From: Cupriavidus lacunae
Lineage (GTDB): Bacteria > Pseudomonadota > Gammaproteobacteria > Burkholderiales > Burkholderiaceae
DNA: 42,700 nt
Assembly: GCF_003353055.1 (NCBI RefSeq)
Contig: NZ_QKWJ01000061.1
Location: forward strand, 2,690 to 45,389
Direction of reading: 5' to 3'
The number at the start of each line of letters is the position of its first letter. Position 1 is the stretch's first letter. Position numbers and translations under genes: made by a program. Below, in pieces: positions 42,579 through 42,700 of this stretch. Below the pieces are notes generated by a model. It had not been told where the DNA came from. It did no database searches and was given only the letters and a program-made list of their open reading frames with translations.

Positions 42579-42700
42579 ATCGCGGTAGGAATGCTCATTA
42601 CTGAGCACCCCCCGCACAGATCCCGGCGTGCCCAATTCGGGCACCGGGCTCCTACCTTGGGTGTTTGACGGCAAAACGCCGGTCGGGCCACGGGTGAAGG
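42579..42700 (-). mobile_element. 3' end of a group II intron (domains V and VI)
   Basis: On the minus strand, a 33-nt domain V-like hairpin (42651-42619) begins GAGCCCGG and pairs with CCGGGATC, with a two-base 3' bulge and an upper TGCCC/GGGCA stem. A domain VI-like hairpin follows: TGCTCA-GTAA-TGAGCA (42607-42592, GNRA loop) and an outer GCGG/CCGC stem. An unpaired A at 42586 lies 7 bases before a 3' end of CGAT, which places the splice junction at 42579. The reverse-transcriptase gene lies mostly beyond the window. The sequence TCTGTGCGGGGGG is familiar to me from bacterial group II introns. The flanking region down to 42432 holds no gene I recognise. Confidence 0.65.
42652..42700 (-). 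CDS. C-terminal end of a group II intron maturase (partial)
   Basis: Reading in from the window edge on the minus strand, one frame gives LHPWPDRRFAVKHPR and then TAG at 42654-42652, directly before domain V. The HPWP-x-x-RF-x-x-x-HPR ending resembles C-termini of intron-encoded reverse transcriptase/maturases. Only 15 residues are visible, so the call depends on the intron structure beside it. Confidence 0.45.
   Translation of the reverse strand, partial: LHPWPDRRFAVKHPR

Overview
The window is GC-rich, densely packed, bacterial, and almost wholly catabolic. Codon usage, orphan Bug-type (tripartite tricarboxylate) binding proteins, many MmgE/PrpD and CaiB/BaiF genes and LysR regulators all point to a betaproteobacterium of the Burkholderiales, Cupriavidus-like. 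This is inference from gene content. No rRNA, tRNA or CRISPR array was seen. Both window ends lie in repeat-type DNA: an inverted-repeat element with an IS110 transposase remnant on the left, and the 3' end of a group II intron on the right.

Left block (453-9960, all minus): nine tightly packed genes. In transcription order they encode a class III CoA-transferase, a BadI/MenB-like ring hydrolase, an acyl-CoA ligase, an enoyl-CoA hydratase, an SDR dehydrogenase, an acyl-CoA dehydrogenase, and three 3-hydroxyacyl-CoA dehydrogenase genes (an N-half, a C-half and a fused enzyme). Every activity of the aliA-aliB-badK-badH-badI route for alicyclic acids (cyclohexanecarboxyl-CoA to pimeloyl-CoA) is represented. 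The block is preceded by a near-consensus sigma-54 promoter. Behind it is a degenerate stretch (9961-11617) holding a pntA fragment, an inverted repeat and one possible small gene.

Middle block (11618-23318, all minus): GMC oxidoreductase, aldehyde dehydrogenase, Bug receptor, PrpD-like protein, a complete LivKHMGF branched-chain/carboxylate ABC transporter, and a second PrpD-like protein. It is divergent from a LysR gene (23452-24348), which probably controls it. It reads as an uptake-plus-oxidation operon for an alcohol or a carboxylate derived from one.

Right block (24371-42333): a second LysR gene, two paralogous Bug receptors, a weak AraC-like gene, a PAS-AAA+-Fis sigma-54 activator, three more PrpD-like genes, an acyl-CoA dehydrogenase/MaoC/DUF35/Cys-less-thiolase/MaoC operon, an alpha/beta hydrolase, an SDR lacking its catalytic Tyr and Lys, and a second class III CoA-transferase. 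Seven transcription units here, in both orientations, carry the same composite element. It consists of a 7-3-7 LysR-type palindrome (GTnAG-containing half, then an invariant CTTAC in the promoter-proximal half) and an ACT(C/G)G box that starts 20 bp further on (19 in one case). This defines a local regulon, probably of the second LysR protein.

The sigma-54 activator belongs to one of these units, and the left block has a sigma-54 promoter. A two-step cascade (LysR, then sigma-54 activator, then ring-cleavage operon) is therefore a testable model for the whole island.
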